Numbered from the stretch's first letter, positions 12,029 to 24,839 are shown. The stretch: DNA of 64,000 nt from Mercurialis annua (GCF_937616625.2 NC_065573.1:20289001-20353000); one strand, 5' to 3'. Notes: a model not told the origin generated them from the letters alone. A program made the numbers and translations.

Positions 12029-12489
12029 GTCCACGGGGACCAAAATGGACTTCTAGCCCTGAATAAACGGGATTTTAATATTTTTGATATTAGACCCTGA
12101 AAACGATTAAGGACCCCGATAATTCAAAAATAAAGTTTTAGCTCGACGTTTTACGTGGGCAACGATAATGAAAAAACGCTAAGGATATTATACGTTTCTC
12201 GAATACGAGAAATACAGTCGGATATATCGTGAATACGATAAAGGAATATCGAGAACACGAATAATACTAAGAATGAAATATAACCCTAGAATTTAAAGTA
12301 TTATACGTGTTACGATACGAGGTTCACGTCAAATTATTAAACGTTAATTATCATGTATCAAACGAGTCAACGAGCAGAGAGGTCAGTAGACGTGGGATAG
12401 CGAGAGCATATCATTTCATCGACCACGTCATTGATTGGTTTGCGGTCACTGTGAGTTGTATTTTACTTTCGTGTATTATATATTATAGT

Positions 12490-12493
<4 letters not shown>

Positions 12494-12551
<58 letters not shown>
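12494..12551. repeat. TA microsatellite
   Basis: An almost pure TA dinucleotide run inside solo LTR copy 3. Confidence 0.95.
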
Positions 12552-12553
<2 letters not shown>

Positions 12554-13401
12554 TGTTTATACGCATCGCATGTTATATGATTTGATTAAATATTATATGT
12601 TTCTATCAAGTTTATATACGAGGAACTAGTATGCGATCCAAAGAAACTAGATATCTATTGGGTGTCAATAGGCTGTGTGATCACCAGTATCGTGTCAGTT
12701 TAGTGTGTTTGCATTAGATAAGTAAAATGATACGTATAACGAGATATGAATAAGAATTTCGAGATCTGATAATGAATTGATACGAGTGAGCACTCGGTTA
12801 CGGTGTAACCTGGAGTCCCCGTATCCAGTGGGTGGGACCCACCAGTGAGTTGGACTCACAACTTGAAATGTAATGATTAGTATGATTTAATAATTCGAAA
12901 GTTGTGTCGCATGCTAGGATATTAGTTTCGAATGGATCAAATACATGTTTATATGTTTTATATTATTGTTCCCTTGAGATGCGATGCTATGTTTTTATAA
13001 TAATACCGTTAGTAAATGCAAACTCACTCAGTATTTTCCAAATACTGACCCCTCATCTTTGATGTTTTCAGGTGCTTAGTGTGTGGACTTAGCTAGAGGC
13101 CAATTTTGAAGTTCAAAAGTCAGCTGTGTATGTATAGTTTCTGAATTCTGTGAATGCTGCAGTAGTGGTCCCACGTTGACAGAGTCATAGCCTAAACGGC
13201 AGTACATTTTGAGTGTACATATTCTTGATGTCCTATTTATATGTTTTTGATAGGCTACAGGTAGTATGTTTGGTTCCCGGCCTCAGATGCCGGTGATATG
13301 TTTTGCTACACTAACTTTTGTATATAGTACCACGAGGCCAGTTCGTACAGGGTACGGTAACTAGAGCCCGCGAGGTTAACAGAACAGTTAGTGTAAATCT
13401 T

Positions 13402-13511
<110 letters not shown>

Positions 13512-13648
13512 ATGTATTTGCTTCCGTTGTTTAATATTATATGTTTATTAATTGCGAAAAATTGATAGTGGTTTTAGACTTGATACGGGTTCCGCCTCTC
13601 GTTCCTTAGCGCCGGTTGCGGCTCAATGTTTTAGGTCGTGTCAAAACC

Positions 13649-14902
13649 TTTCAACTTTGAATCACTTTTATTTGTTATAGTTTTGAAGTAAGCTTATAAA
13701 CCCCTAAATCATTGTAAGTTAGAATTTAGTTTTGAGAAAACTCAAACCTTATAAGTTAGAGATTAGCTTTGAAAACTTTTATAGTTGATGTTAAACTAAA
13801 AAGCACTAAATTTCAAGTTAGCTTAGAAAACTTTTTATTAATCTTATTTAGTGGATTCTAAATCTCAAACTTTGTTTGAGTAGTGAAATAAGATCGATTT
13901 GTGATCTGAACACCTCTAAATGTCTTGTGTCAATCCTCTATCCTTTAAACTCTTTTTAATTTATAAATTTTACATTTAAAGAGTTTAATCTTTCGATTCA
14001 CATTCAAAAACCACAGTTTGCTATATCCCATAAAGCCTTTCAGGAAGTATTTTTTTTTTTATAAATCAACTCCATTTTGTGTGAAAGGTACTTTTTTGCG
14101 ATTCTTAATTTTAAAAAATTATTAATAATTAATATAAATTAAATAAAAAGATATTATTATTTGTTGAAGTTTGTGTTGAATAAGATTTTTTTATTCTATT
14201 AATAACATTAACATCTAATTAAAATATAGGCTAAAAATAAAAAATTATTTTAAATTTTTTTCTAAATGGAAAGAGGTCAATTTTATTTTTTAAAAGTACA
14301 ATTCAAATTAGGGTACAATTGGTCTTTTTTCCTATATCAGGATAGGACTGAAAAAAAGTCTAAAAATATATAGTTGAATAATTAAAAAGATATTTCCAAA
14401 ATGTTTTTGCGCTATGAGACGTAAAAGCTTATAGAATGCGGCTGAGTGGCGCAGAGATTCATCATTCTACTTCAATCCAAAGACAACACTAAACTATTAA
14501 TAGATCCACTTGTCCAATATCTAAATTCCATTTCAAAAGAATGGTGTAACATTTGCTACCTGATTTCAACATTTAGTTAAATTTCAGACTGAAAAAAAAA
14601 GGTAGAAGATAAAACTAGGTTCAATCAAAAACCTAATTAAGTTTATGATTGAATAAACATGCACGAGAAAAATAGTTTCATGTGCACCAAAATATTATGG
14701 CTTTCTGGTCAATATGATAAATATTTGTTTCCATTCTTATGACATGACCGGTTACACAGAGAGTTGTACCTCCTTTCTTTTTCCAAAATAATGCCCTAGT
14801 TAATAGTTAGCTAGTGCGGAAGCCAAAAAGAAACTTACAATGAGAATGAGAGATGATTAGCATTTCTCAAAACGTGAAGATCCCCTGCATCCCTCAGGCT
14901 AG
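13649..14902. other. Intergenic stretch, no gene seen
   Basis: At 13649-14030 are imperfect repeated blocks built around AAACTTT/AAGTTAG, probably host repeat DNA around LTR copy 3. About 14220-14380 resembles one end of the foldback family seen at 42287-42643 (motifs GGTACAATTG and GGATAGGACTGAAAA). The rest shows nothing supportable. Confidence 0.4.
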
Positions 14903-15079
14903 CAATGTCGGAACCTGATTAGATTACTGTGGGAACCTCTTCCACCGCAAAAACGGGCGTCTCTGATTAATCACGGAAATTTCACTGGTGTAGCGATATA
15001 CGGAAAAACAATATTTTCAGATGCCCAGGTAGAATGTCTTGGTAACATCACATCCTCACCGCCAAAAATTCGCCTGTAA
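14903..15079 (+). other. Coding-like segment of unknown identity
   Basis: A 58-codon open segment follows an in-frame TAG and ends in TAA at 15077-15079. Its peptide has a protein-like composition (it includes NHGNFTGVAIYGKTIF and SDAQVECLGNI) but no ATG near the start and no homology I recognise. The opposite strand is also open: 15072 down to 14971 has 33 codons, including GGEDVMLPRHSTW, behind an acceptor-like CTTTACAG. At most one reading can be real. It could be the last exon of an unannotated gene, part of a TAF12 3' UTR, or chance. Confidence 0.2.
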
Positions 15080-15682
15080 AGATTAGAGCATTAGACTTTT
15101 TCACAAAGAGCAACATTAGCAAAAATTGAAATCATGTTAGCCAAAGGCATATCAACCCAAAGCCAGGGCCAGGTCCATCATGTTCCAATAGGATTCTGAA
15201 AGTAGGCCTCAAAGTTTAGGAAGCTTACTTTGAGGCAAGGCCAATAAACTACTAGAAAAAATCAAGACCAAAGCAAGATCAGACAGATTCTCAAGGCTAA
15301 TTACTTATGGGACCATCATATACTACAACAAAGGTTCATTTCGCCTCTGCAACTTTGAACAAAGGATCAATTGACACTCTAATCTGACATCAGTCTTTAT
15401 GATCAAAAGTGTCAACTAACCCAAAAATAGAAAGTTAAATGTGTTTTTATCGAAAACCATAAACTTGGACTCTTTTGACCTTTTGCCAAGTTGAAGGGGT
15501 GAAATGACCTTTATGGAACACAAGCCAGTCTCTCTACCAGAGATGCTCGGAGTTGGAATAAGCACAAGGCAAGTAGAAAATTGCCCAACCCATTTTTAAC
15601 TACATATTGCATGTATAAGCACGCACCAGAGGTTTCTAGCCAAACAGCTGCTCATATCCAGCAAGCACAAACACCAATCATC

Positions 15683-18600
15683 TTATGTAACTTCATGAAT
15701 TTTTACATTAGGAGAGATCATAACATTTGCAGGTGTCCTTGTCAAATTGCCCTTTGTGTTTCCAGCAGCTTGTCCAACTGAGTTTTTAGCACCAGCCATC
15801 TCAGATGCCAACATTGACTTCTTTACCTGCCAAAATGATGGATAAAGTATATACAACTGAAAAAAATTAACTTGAGAGAATGTAAATGTCACCAATGCTC
15901 TCTTCTATAGAACTCCTAAACCATTATACTTCATCTTTCTTGCCGTCAATTAAACATTTGCTGAGTGTAAAGCAAAGCATAAGTATCCGCATGCAGAGAT
16001 ATGCATTTGTATATAGATAGGCATGTGTGTGAGTGTGCTCGTGCGTATGCCTCTAACTGCGTGTATGAGCATCTTCAACTATACACAAGATGAAAAGAAA
16101 CCAAGATAAATCTAACCATTGCAAGGCGTTCCTTGTGAAGGTCACTTGTAAGCTGCAAAACAACCAGTAAGAGGTAATTAACAGAAAGGAAAAATAAAGA
16201 AACATTATTTGTTGGTTTATCGAACGCCCTCAGTTCATTATCAGAAACGGAACACATGCTCTCACACAATTTACAAGTTAGTTCTTACTGGTTTTCGATA
16301 AGTCTTGATCTCATCACTGCTGAATCCTGGAAGTGACATATTCCAGTTCCTTTCTGTACCAGAAATAAAAGAACATTACATGATTAGATCCCAAAATGCA
16401 CAAAATTGAAATAAAACCGTAAGAATGTTTCTGTACTGACCAAGATGTAGAAGTATGTCTTTTGCTTCCAACGTATCAGATTTTCTGTGCTTGGCTAATG
16501 AGCAACCAAAAGTTGTGATCTGAAATATATTTTTTTTTTTTAAAAACACTAGTGATCTATAGATAAGAAAAAAAAGATAACAGCTTTTAAGAGATCAGAG
16601 ATGCTAATAGAAAGAATTTTAGGATCACTCATTAACCAAGAAGATGCTTTCAAATCAATCTGAAATCTATCAAAATTTAATACTCATTAAATTCCTAAAA
16701 AATGCAATGATTTTATGATCTGTCAGAAGTGTTCCACCGGGACAAGGGATTAGGGAGGGGGGTTATTGAACGATTGTTGTCTGTCTGCTTTGTCTATTTC
16801 TATTCCTACAAAAAGAAAAAAAGCCACTTAATTTCAGTTTCGCTTTGACCTTAATTAACTTCTATAATAACATAGAGTGAGGTAAGTTTACATAGAATCT
16901 AGTATCTGAGACAAAAACTATCAAAAGGGAATTATACACCTTCACTGATCCAAGCAACACTTGAATGAAAAAGAATTGCAATCCTAAATGCAAATCATCA
17001 AAGCTCAACAGTGTACGATGCATGATGGTAAAAAGAGAAATCATACTCACAGATTCCACAAATTCATCAGCTATATCCGCAAGAATGTCTTCAACTTCAG
17101 GATCTAATTTCTCAAATGGATCAATCTATCATGAAGCCACACAGATCATATTATCAGGAGAACTTGCAGTTAACCTTTACATATAATTTTAGACATCCAC
17201 GTAACACTATCTATTGATCATTCAGGAAAACAAAACTCATTAACAGAATAATCTCTACATTACTTGCTACAGGCTACTATATCATTATCAATTATCCATG
17301 CAACATGAACATATGATCACAGCACAACGATCACGATTAATCGTTTCAATTAGTTTATACAAATAAAACAAATTACTACTTACTTCTCACGGACTTTCCA
17401 AGTACATTGCCCTTTCTCTCTGTAGGCTTTGGAGTGAGAATAAAAGAATAGTGGAATTGAATTCTTAATTATGATTGATCAAAAAAATTCTTAATTATGT
17501 GATATTCTGGTAAAACTTTCAAAGTAGGAGAATATGCAACTTCAAAAATATAGGTCTATATCTTTTTGGTAGGATTTCTTTATTGCAACCATGCTTTGCC
17601 TCCTATTTGGAGAATTGGTGATGGTTTAGAATTTTCTAGGATTAAGAATTCTAGTCCCGGTAGGGTGAGGTTTGATACTTAAGTCCTCTGTAACTATGCA
17701 AATCATCCCTTTCTGAGGACCTAATGAGGGAAGAATGAACATTTTAATTTGGAAGGTATATGTGCATTTATTTTGCCTACTTTCTTTACTCCTCAATTCC
17801 ATCAGCTGCTACCTTGCCTAGGGCCAATTCCCAGTCCCATCAACAACCATCAGTTTCTCTTACTTTCTTCCTAAAAATAGCTCTGTTTCGAACTCTTAAT
17901 GCTCGTGTCCTTTTTCTATTTACCTAATCAGCTATTTGAGATTTTCCGCAGTAAAGCATTACTAGGCACACTTCTAAATTTGACCATGTCATGATTTATT
18001 ATCATACTTATTAGTCACACTTGGCTAGTTAAAAACATATCAGTATACCATAGTATCCATTTTCTTATCAATAGTTTTTTTTTAAAAAAAACAAAGAAGG
18101 GGAGAAATGAACCAACTATCTGTTCAAACAGTCGCATGAACTATGTGAAAACACATCATCATGTGGCCTTAACCATTTGGTAAGTTCTATACTGTTTTAT
18201 TACATGCTGCAATTTATGATTTTGAGTAAAAACAATCCTATAACAGCAGTGCACAGTTTGAAAAGTATATCAATCTATTAAGAGTTATAAAAATTGAGAA
18301 CCTAAAGGTCATAAACTCAAAAACCTACAAATATAAACCCCTATTACATATTAAATGATTGTCCTCTACAAATTAAAAGGAAAAAAAAACAGTTGGATGC
18401 TTAAAATATCATAAAAAAATATGTGGTGACACTGAATTTTCAAGTTGAAATATAGAAAGACAGAAAGGTTTCGCACCTGGGTAACTAGCTCATGGATACT
18501 TCTTTTGCTAAGAATTCGGTTACCAGATTCATAACTTTCTGCATTTGATGTTCTATTCTGAATCCCTGACTGCATGGCATTGGGTAAGGTGCCTGGTAAA

Positions 18601-19942
18601 GCATTGGGTGAGGCACTGGGTAAGGCATGGGGTGAGATACTGGGTAAGGCATTAGGTGAAGCACTGGGTGTGGTGCTTGGATGAGCTGCTGTTAAGGATG
18701 TTGGCCTTTGATTTGCTAAATTTTGAAGAGCAAGCTGTTGTGTAATGGACCGTGGAGCCCTTGGGGATGGAAATGGTTGCCCAAAATGTTCTGATGGTGG
18801 ATGGGACGATAAGGACTGCTGTGTTTGTGCAGGTGACACGTGCTGTTGGTGTGAAATTGTTGGAAGCGAGTGGTGAGGTTGAGGAATAGGAGACCTGTGT
18901 TGCACAGATGGCGAGTTTAGCTGGGCTCTGAATTGATGAGAGGGTAATGGAGGCTTGCCTTGAGATCCCGATGACAACCATGGCTGGTTAGGGGAGTGCA
19001 TACTTTGTGATGTGTTTGGTGCTGGAGAACCAGGACCCAGGGAAGATGATCTCATAAATCCATGCCCTTGGAGATGCTGAAAAAAATAGTCATTATCCAT
19101 AGAATAAAAAGGGGGAAAAGCAGAATGCCAATCCCATTCTTTGTTGTGAAAATAGAAGTATAACAAGAAACATAAAATCAATGCCAAATTATCTATCCAA
19201 ATAAACATCTCAAACACCCGAAGACTTAAACAAACAAAAGAGTTGTCATCTTAACACTAAAAGCCACTGCACTACAAATTCTGCCAATTCCATAACAATT
19301 TCCATCAGGTTGCGCAATTTATATATATTATTATTACATTAAAAATAGCAAATGCCGAATGTGACCTTGTTTATGAATTTCGTAACTAACAGCAACCTTA
19401 TAAAATCAATAATTTCATAATTACATGCTAACATCACACCATAAAAAATAAAACAGAAAATACATACTTTAACCATAAAATCAAATATGGGATAAATGAC
19501 TAACTTGGGAAGCAGCAGGGGACTGATTATTTGGAGAAGTAGTAGTAATAGCAGGTGGTCTAACAGATGATTGAACAGTTATTGGTCTCTGTAGATGATG
19601 ATGTTGTTGTACGCCTCCAATCCCACTTCCCCTAATCTGAGAGGCACCAACACCGCCTGAACTCATCGGCCGCACCTACATTACCCAATCAAAACATCAC
19701 CACACAAAAAAAAGTTTGTATCTGTTATAATAACATGTGATAACAATAACAAATTTGAACATTCACCTGCCCGAAAGACGAGGAGAAAGGAGCGGGGGCA
19801 GCGGCTGGAACACCAATAGCAACACCCCCGGCGGACACGGGCCTTGGTTGAGGAGAGGCGGAAGTGATAGAAGAAAAATGCTGAAAGTGTTGGTGCTGCG
19901 GTCTATGTGGCACTGGTGTTTGTCCCCTCACTTGAGGAGTCA

Positions 19943-19989
<47 letters not shown>

Positions 19990-20270
19990 GAAATTGAAGG
20001 TCTTAACTGTTGAATAGAGTTAGGGTTAGGTTTAGGGTTTGGGTTGGGTGTAGGGTTTGGGGTTGGGGTTGGGAAGGATGGGAGTGAAGGAGCTGAGGAT
20101 GGGGGTTGATGATAAGATGGAGGCGGTGGTTTTTGTTGTGGTGGTGGTGGTTGCGGTGATGGAATCGCCGATGATGGTGGCGGTTGTGACGGTGGTGGTT
20201 GTGACGGTGGTGGTTGAGTAGGGAGTGGAGTAGCGGTGGTGGAGGGCGGGGTAGGGGTTTGATTGTCCAT
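15683..20270 (-). CDS. TAF12: Transcription initiation factor TFIID subunit 12
   Basis: TAF12 is a nuclear TFIID (and SAGA) subunit that pairs with TAF4 through a histone fold. Eight exons join in frame to 557 aa: 20270-19767, 19675-19505, 19076-18477, 17125-17051, 16519-16441, 16353-16289, 16152-16117, 15826-15683. All introns are GT-AG; only the fifth is not in phase 0. Residues 1-400 are a Pro/Gln/Ser/Thr-rich tail with a PPPSQ repeat, a 12-Thr run (98-109) and SPNALP-type repeats (362-395). The histone fold spans about 413-485, with [43 protein letters not shown] and LPGFSSDE. The conserved tail has [11 protein letters not shown] and [10 protein letters not shown]. The long tail is typical of the plant EER4/TAF12B type. 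The start is the first ATG after the TATA box, and no disabling change was seen. Confidence 0.94.
19929..19978 (-). repeat. Trinucleotide repeat coding poly-Thr
   Basis: An uninterrupted AGT run on the plus strand (ACT on the coding strand) encodes the 12-threonine stretch of TAF12 exon 1. Such runs change length by replication slippage, so this stretch is likely polymorphic. Confidence 0.85.
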
Positions 20271-20327
20271 GTTGTGGTGTGGAGGGAAATTCGGGTAAAT
20301 AGATTTTGATCAGTGTAAGTTGAGCTC

Positions 20328-20339
20328 TTTATTTATAGT
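20328..20339 (-). promoter_or_regulatory. TATA box of TAF12
   Basis: CTATAAATAAAG on the minus strand, about 58-69 nt upstream of the ATG at 20270. Initiation about 30 nt downstream would give a 5' UTR of only about 30 nt. Confidence 0.65.
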
Positions 20340-20629
20340 CTCCAGTCCACCACCACTCTTATTAGTTCAACAGGAATTATAATGGGAAACTTCTGTCGTT
20401 TTATATCTATCTTACTCTCGACGACCAAGGCAACAAAGGGAGAGAACAAAGTTTCTTATGTCGTTCAGTCAGGGACTAAACAAGAAAGTTTCCCTTTTAA
20501 TTAATCAGTGCATTTGATAACCAATGCATTTAATTATTTTGAGTTGGTTTGAAATTAAATTAGTTAGAATTTTCGTTAGAAATTAATAGAATATTTCAAT
20601 TTATTACTGATAATGTAACTAGTAACATA

Positions 20630-21240
20630 AAGACGGCAAAGCAGCCTCATCAACTTAAAACCTCATCAGGTCAAGCAATTAGGGGACCCGGACCGAGATA
20701 CCTCTGTTAGCCAACCCACTGGACTACGAACTACACGAATGAACGGGCCAAGAAAACTGTATCTCGGTACGAAACGCGACCGATGCGGGGACCGAAATAG
20801 CCAACCTAGCTCGGCAAACCCTATAGACCGAGCTCTTTGTCCTACCAACCAACTTTTGAAATCACAACAGAATCTGACACACAGAAAGTTCCCCGTATCG
20901 CGTATCTTGATCGATAAACGAGACACAATGAGGGGCTGCCACCTCAGCTAACCGATTCTGTGGAGAACAAGGGAAGAGGAATAATCCACTGAGATAGGTT
21001 TGTACCGGGTGAACCTATATAAGGCACCTTATGTACAAACCCTGAGGTAATTCTTTTTTCTTACTCGACACTCTCTTTTCTCTTCTCTTCTTTCTTTTCT
21101 TCTTACAAATTCTTACTAGACCGTTAGAGCGATTTGCCGGTGTCCCCCACCGGTATTTCGGCTGACGTTATGTGTTCTTTTCTTATCTTCTCAGACTCAA
21201 TTGACCGGATCAGGCGACATTGATTTATCACTTAGGTTAT
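20630..21240 (+). mobile_element. LTR-like sequence with TATA box
   Basis: A diverged relative of 62055-62560. Shared order: GGCRAAGCARCCTC, an opening rich in CCGA motifs, CTATATAAG (21016 here, 62343 there), CCCTRAGGTA, a pyrimidine-rich stretch, a CCGGTG/CCGGCG block and GATTTATCA. This is the layout of a retrotransposon LTR with promoter. No exact termini or target duplications were found. Small open frames inside are not supported as genes. Confidence 0.55.
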
Positions 21241-21299
21241 TAATCTTAAAATTAAGTGGCATTGATAGATTAGTTCTAGTAATAATTAAAGTAGTATTA

Positions 21300-22975
21300 A
21301 GTGTGAGGGGAGCGAGGTTTCGAGGTCCAGACTTATGGCTGACTTTAGATCTAAAAAGGTTTGAAAACTGGAGTCACCACCTAGTTCAACTAGAAAATGT
21401 CGTTTATATCGACTAGATAACCTTACTCGTTTATGGTTAAGATTTTCGTGCATAATATCAAAATATCGGGTTCGTGTACCTCCCTGAGACTCATGTGCTT
21501 GACTTATCTGTTACTGGTTTTATTTACTGGACATATTCGTTTATCTCATCTCAACAATCAATGTCAGGCCACAGGATATAGTACTGAAAATGTAAACAAG
21601 TCTGAAAGTGTATAAACACATAGATTCGCATATGACTCAATCTGGACTAGCATTTGTGGCAAATAGCACTTACCCCTAAACATAAATCTAAAATTGGCGG
21701 TTTCTAACAAGTAACAGAAGTCTGGCTGGTCTATATTGATTACATGCACAAAGCCTAATGCAGAAGTCTAAGTTTGATTTATTTTATTAAGTGATCTTGA
21801 AATCATATACAATATTTTACTATGTTTTCGTGGTAATCCTAAGATGTCTAAGTGATTGGCTGGAATTTGATTAGATTTAGATAATTTAACGTGGTTAATC
21901 CTTTAGCCTGTTAAAACTGGATTTGGCATGCTTTTTAGAAAGCGGTAAACGTTGCAAACGTGCTCACGGGCCGTTGGTTTGCATATAAGGTGAGGAATAT
22001 TTTTAAATCTCGTTGACTTTTGAGTGCCTGACACTCGCTCGTGTTTGACCGTCGGTGTGGTCAGAATTTGTTCCCGAGCAGAGCACGGAAATGTCAGTCT
22101 CGTCGATACGGTTTGTCTATCTGAACAGGGTTGATTTTGAGTTCGGGTGTTCTCTGAACTCGGCGTGGATGTGGCTGGGTTCGCCGGTTGTGTGCTCATG
22201 GCCCGATTTATACTTTATATTACATATTTAGACTTCTAAGGTTCGAGTTGCATCGGGCATGACCCGTTACAGTGCATACATTAAAAATACATCGAATTCA
22301 TTATATCTGGATTCAAACTGGGCCTATTTCCAAGCCCGAACGAGCCCGAAAACCTAATTGCGAGTGTGGATCGAGGTTTGGAAGATTTGAGAAATAATTC
22401 TGGGGAGAGGGGGACGACCAGACGGTGCCGCCAGACACAGTGTCGGCGGCGACCCCGTGTACTGCCGGCGCAGTAGTATAAGCTGGTGGCGGCGTCATCT
22501 GGAGTAAGGAGGACAACATATCGTTTTTCATACGTTTCAGCTCCGTTTTCACTCGTTTCAGCTTCGTTTTTGTGCAAAAATAGAGAAAAACGCATAAAAC
22601 GAAACAAAGAACGCAAATAGAACAATTAAAAAGTGTTTAAAGCTGATTTAGAACATCAAAATTGCAATTTACAGCAGTTTATAGGCAAATAAATTCTAAA
22701 ACAACCCAAACATGCATTCTAGGCGATTTAATTGATTGAGATTCTGGAATTAAGCATACAAAACAGTGAATCTAGCCATTAACATGCTTCACAATCGATT
22801 TTCATGGCAATTTCATAAAAACATCGAATTTGACTATAATGGCAATTTTATGGCAAAATTAACAAAATAATCCAAACATGCATCCTAGTCCATAAATATT
22901 AATCAAATATGATAAACATGGCATAAAATTGATATGAAAACACAACTCAAAATTACCTGTTTGAGTCCTATTGAT
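21300..22975 (+). repeat. Dispersed repeat family D1, copy 1
   Basis: Colinear with 50717-52150. Shared blocks include CAGACTTATGGCTGACTTT, GGAGTC[A/G]CCACCTA, TTCAACTAGAAAATG, CTGAGACTC[A/G]TGTGCTTG, GGCATGCTT...TTTAGAAAGCGGT, CGTCGATACGGTT and a GC-rich block (22420-22500 here, 51820-51870 there). No protein domain is visible. It is probably the non-coding interior of the element whose LTR-like part is at 20630-21240. It ends just before the receptor-kinase exon at 22983. Confidence 0.7.
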
Positions 22976-22982
22976 AATGCAG

Positions 22983-23297
22983 GTTAGAATATTGCATGAA
23001 GAAAAGAGATTGGATGTTCCGGTAGACAGGGATTTAAAGGGATGCTTGGATGCATTAGAGCTCAAAACGATGGTGGAGTTGAGTTTACGATGTACTAAGT
23101 CGAATCCTAGTCTCTGTCTGAAGATGTCGGAGGTCTTAAAAGTGTTGGAAGGATTTGTTTGGCAGTTAGGAGTAGAGGAAACACAAGGCTGTAATAATTA
23201 TGAAACAAGGGCTTGCAGTTTCTCAAGGCATTACAGTGATGTTCAACAAGAATCATCATTCATCATCGAGGCTACGGAGCTTTCGAGTCCTCGATGA
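22983..23297 (+). pseudogene. Orphan last exon of an LRR receptor kinase
   Basis: An acceptor-like TAATGCAG precedes 104 codons and a stop. The peptide matches the kinase subdomain XI region and C-terminal tail of the NIK/SERK-like LRR-II family, closest in memory to At5g45780-type kinases: HEEKRLDV.VDRDLKG, LELKTMVELSLRCT, KMSEVLKVLEG, RACSFSRHYSDV, ESSFIIEATELSSPR. The conserved RPKM motif here is CLKM. The ectodomain, membrane segment and catalytic lobe are absent; upstream is repeat D1. It is therefore a gene fragment, cut by insertion or rearrangement. The frame is intact, so the break may be recent or the piece may serve as an alternative exon. Confidence 0.85.
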
Positions 23298-23413
23298 GCT
23301 ATGTTGAAATGGAAAATGATGAAACGATAAACAACGAAAAGTTAGTTTTTACAAGAATATATTATAGAAACTAAGTTTCAGAATTTTAGAAGATTTTGTA
23401 AAGATATAAACTA

Positions 23414-23684
23414 CTCCCTCCTTCCCAATAGAGTTGTCCATTTTAAGAAATTTTTTTGTCCTAAAACACTTGTCCACTTTTTAAAAGTAACTAAATTTTT
23501 TCTATATTACCCCTAATTAAAATCCACTAATGAGTAAATTAAAAATAAATTGCAAGTGGACCCTATATTAAATTGGGTATGACAAGAAAAATAAGGAAAA
23601 TTTTACAACATCCATAAACAATAATTATTTTTCTTAAACTATGTGATAAAGGCAAAATGGACAACTCTATTGGGACGGAGGGAG
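23414..23684. mobile_element. Stowaway-type MITE, TA target
   Basis: Terminal inverted repeats CTCCCTCC[T/G]TCCCAATAG continue as AGTTGTCCATTTT on both arms; TA flanks both ends (23412-23413, 23685-23686). 271 bp, non-coding, about 115 bp downstream of the receptor-kinase exon. Confidence 0.92.
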
Positions 23685-23686
23685 TA

Positions 23687-24839
23687 AATGAAAACTACAA
23701 TATTAGCATACTGACAAGTAACGATCCGATGGTTAAGATATGGTGTGCAATAAAAAAAAATAAAAAGGTCATGCTCTAAATACCATCAAACATGAAATTG
23801 GGCATTCAAAAGATAGAAAAATGCAAGTTTTCATACTTTGATTAAAAGGAAGGAAAATATAAATAAAAAATATTTAAATTAAATTTATAGGAAGCAGAAT
23901 TCAAATATATGAAGTAGTTACTCGAAAGACCCTAAACACCATAGATCATGAATATTAATTGTAGTAGAAGTTACCGGAGACATAAGAGTCTTAACATATG
24001 AAACCGCCTCTAATTCGAGTTCTATAAAATTTGTATACTCATTATTACTTCGTTAGAAAATTCTTATCTATACCCGGTTCATGAATTTTTCGTGCACCTA
24101 TCCAATGAGGTAATAGAGAAATAAGAAAAAAAAGAAAATAATGAAAAGAGAGAAAAAGTTGGGTTAGATTTTCTAACACCTCATTAGATAGGTGCATGGA
24201 AAATTCATTGATCAGGTTTAGATTAGAATCTCCCCTGCTCCGCTTGTATATTGCAATACATTTTCGATATGGTCCGTGCAACCCCACAACATCTTCATTG
24301 TTGTCGTTGGCAATTTCATAAAATTGATATGAAATCACCAATTTTACCTCATTTTATATTTTTTTATTTCAATTGTACTTTGAAATATTAAATTGACGTC
24401 TTTTTCATTTGGAAAAATATTCAAAAACGTTCTCCATGCCTAGCATATATTAATTGTATGTGCTTACAATTTATTTAGATTTAGTTAAACTAATTAAAAA
24501 TTTCAATTAGTTTTAATTTGATTATGGTGTTTAGTTAGTTTTCAAAAATAAAGGACTTTTTTTTACTTTTTAAGATAGTGAATTTAATTTTATCTTTATA
24601 TTTAGTTAATTAAATGATTTCATTATTTAAGTAAAAAAATCTACAAAAATTAAAAAATTAGGATACAATTGAAACGATAAAATTGTGAAATAGGATAAAA
24701 TTGATCAGTTTTTCAACGTCACAGTAGGATTGAAAAGGCTAAAAGGTCGGGTTCTTTTAAGCCATTAAGCTTAATCAATTATAATTTCTTCTTGTCGTTT
24801 TCTTTTTCCAATTTCCAAATTCATAGTTTTAGGCTTAAT
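23687..24839. repeat. Intergenic DNA with a decayed foldback element
   Basis: No gene. About 24350-24770 is a foldback of the 42287-42643 family: arms contain CAATTGTACTTTGAAATATTAAATTGAC and its inverted counterpart with GGATACAATTGAAACG, ending near TTAAGCCATTAAGC. A smaller foldback at about 24095-24205 has arms TGCACCTATCCAATGAGG and CCTCATTAGATAGGTGCA. From about 24780 the DNA is homologous to the 3' flanks of transporter copies B and C. Confidence 0.5.

Noticed and set aside
11783..12100. Five overlapping frames of 62-86 codons
   Set aside because: Same explanation as above for the array in LTR copy 3.
12307..12585. 92-codon frame ending in alternating Ile-Tyr
   Set aside because: The second half translates a TA microsatellite; likewise 13318-13512 and 48871-49113.
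14440..14475. GCGGCTGAGTGGCGCAGAG resembling a tRNA or SINE A box
   Set aside because: No acceptor stem, anticodon arm or B box follows at the right spacing.
18652..18981. 109-codon minus-strand frame
   Set aside because: It is an alternative frame of TAF12 exon 3, whose true frame carries conserved TAF12 sequence.
19737..19997. Plus-strand frame with a Ser run
   Set aside because: Antisense shadow of TAF12 exon 1; the Ser run is the complement of the ACT repeat.
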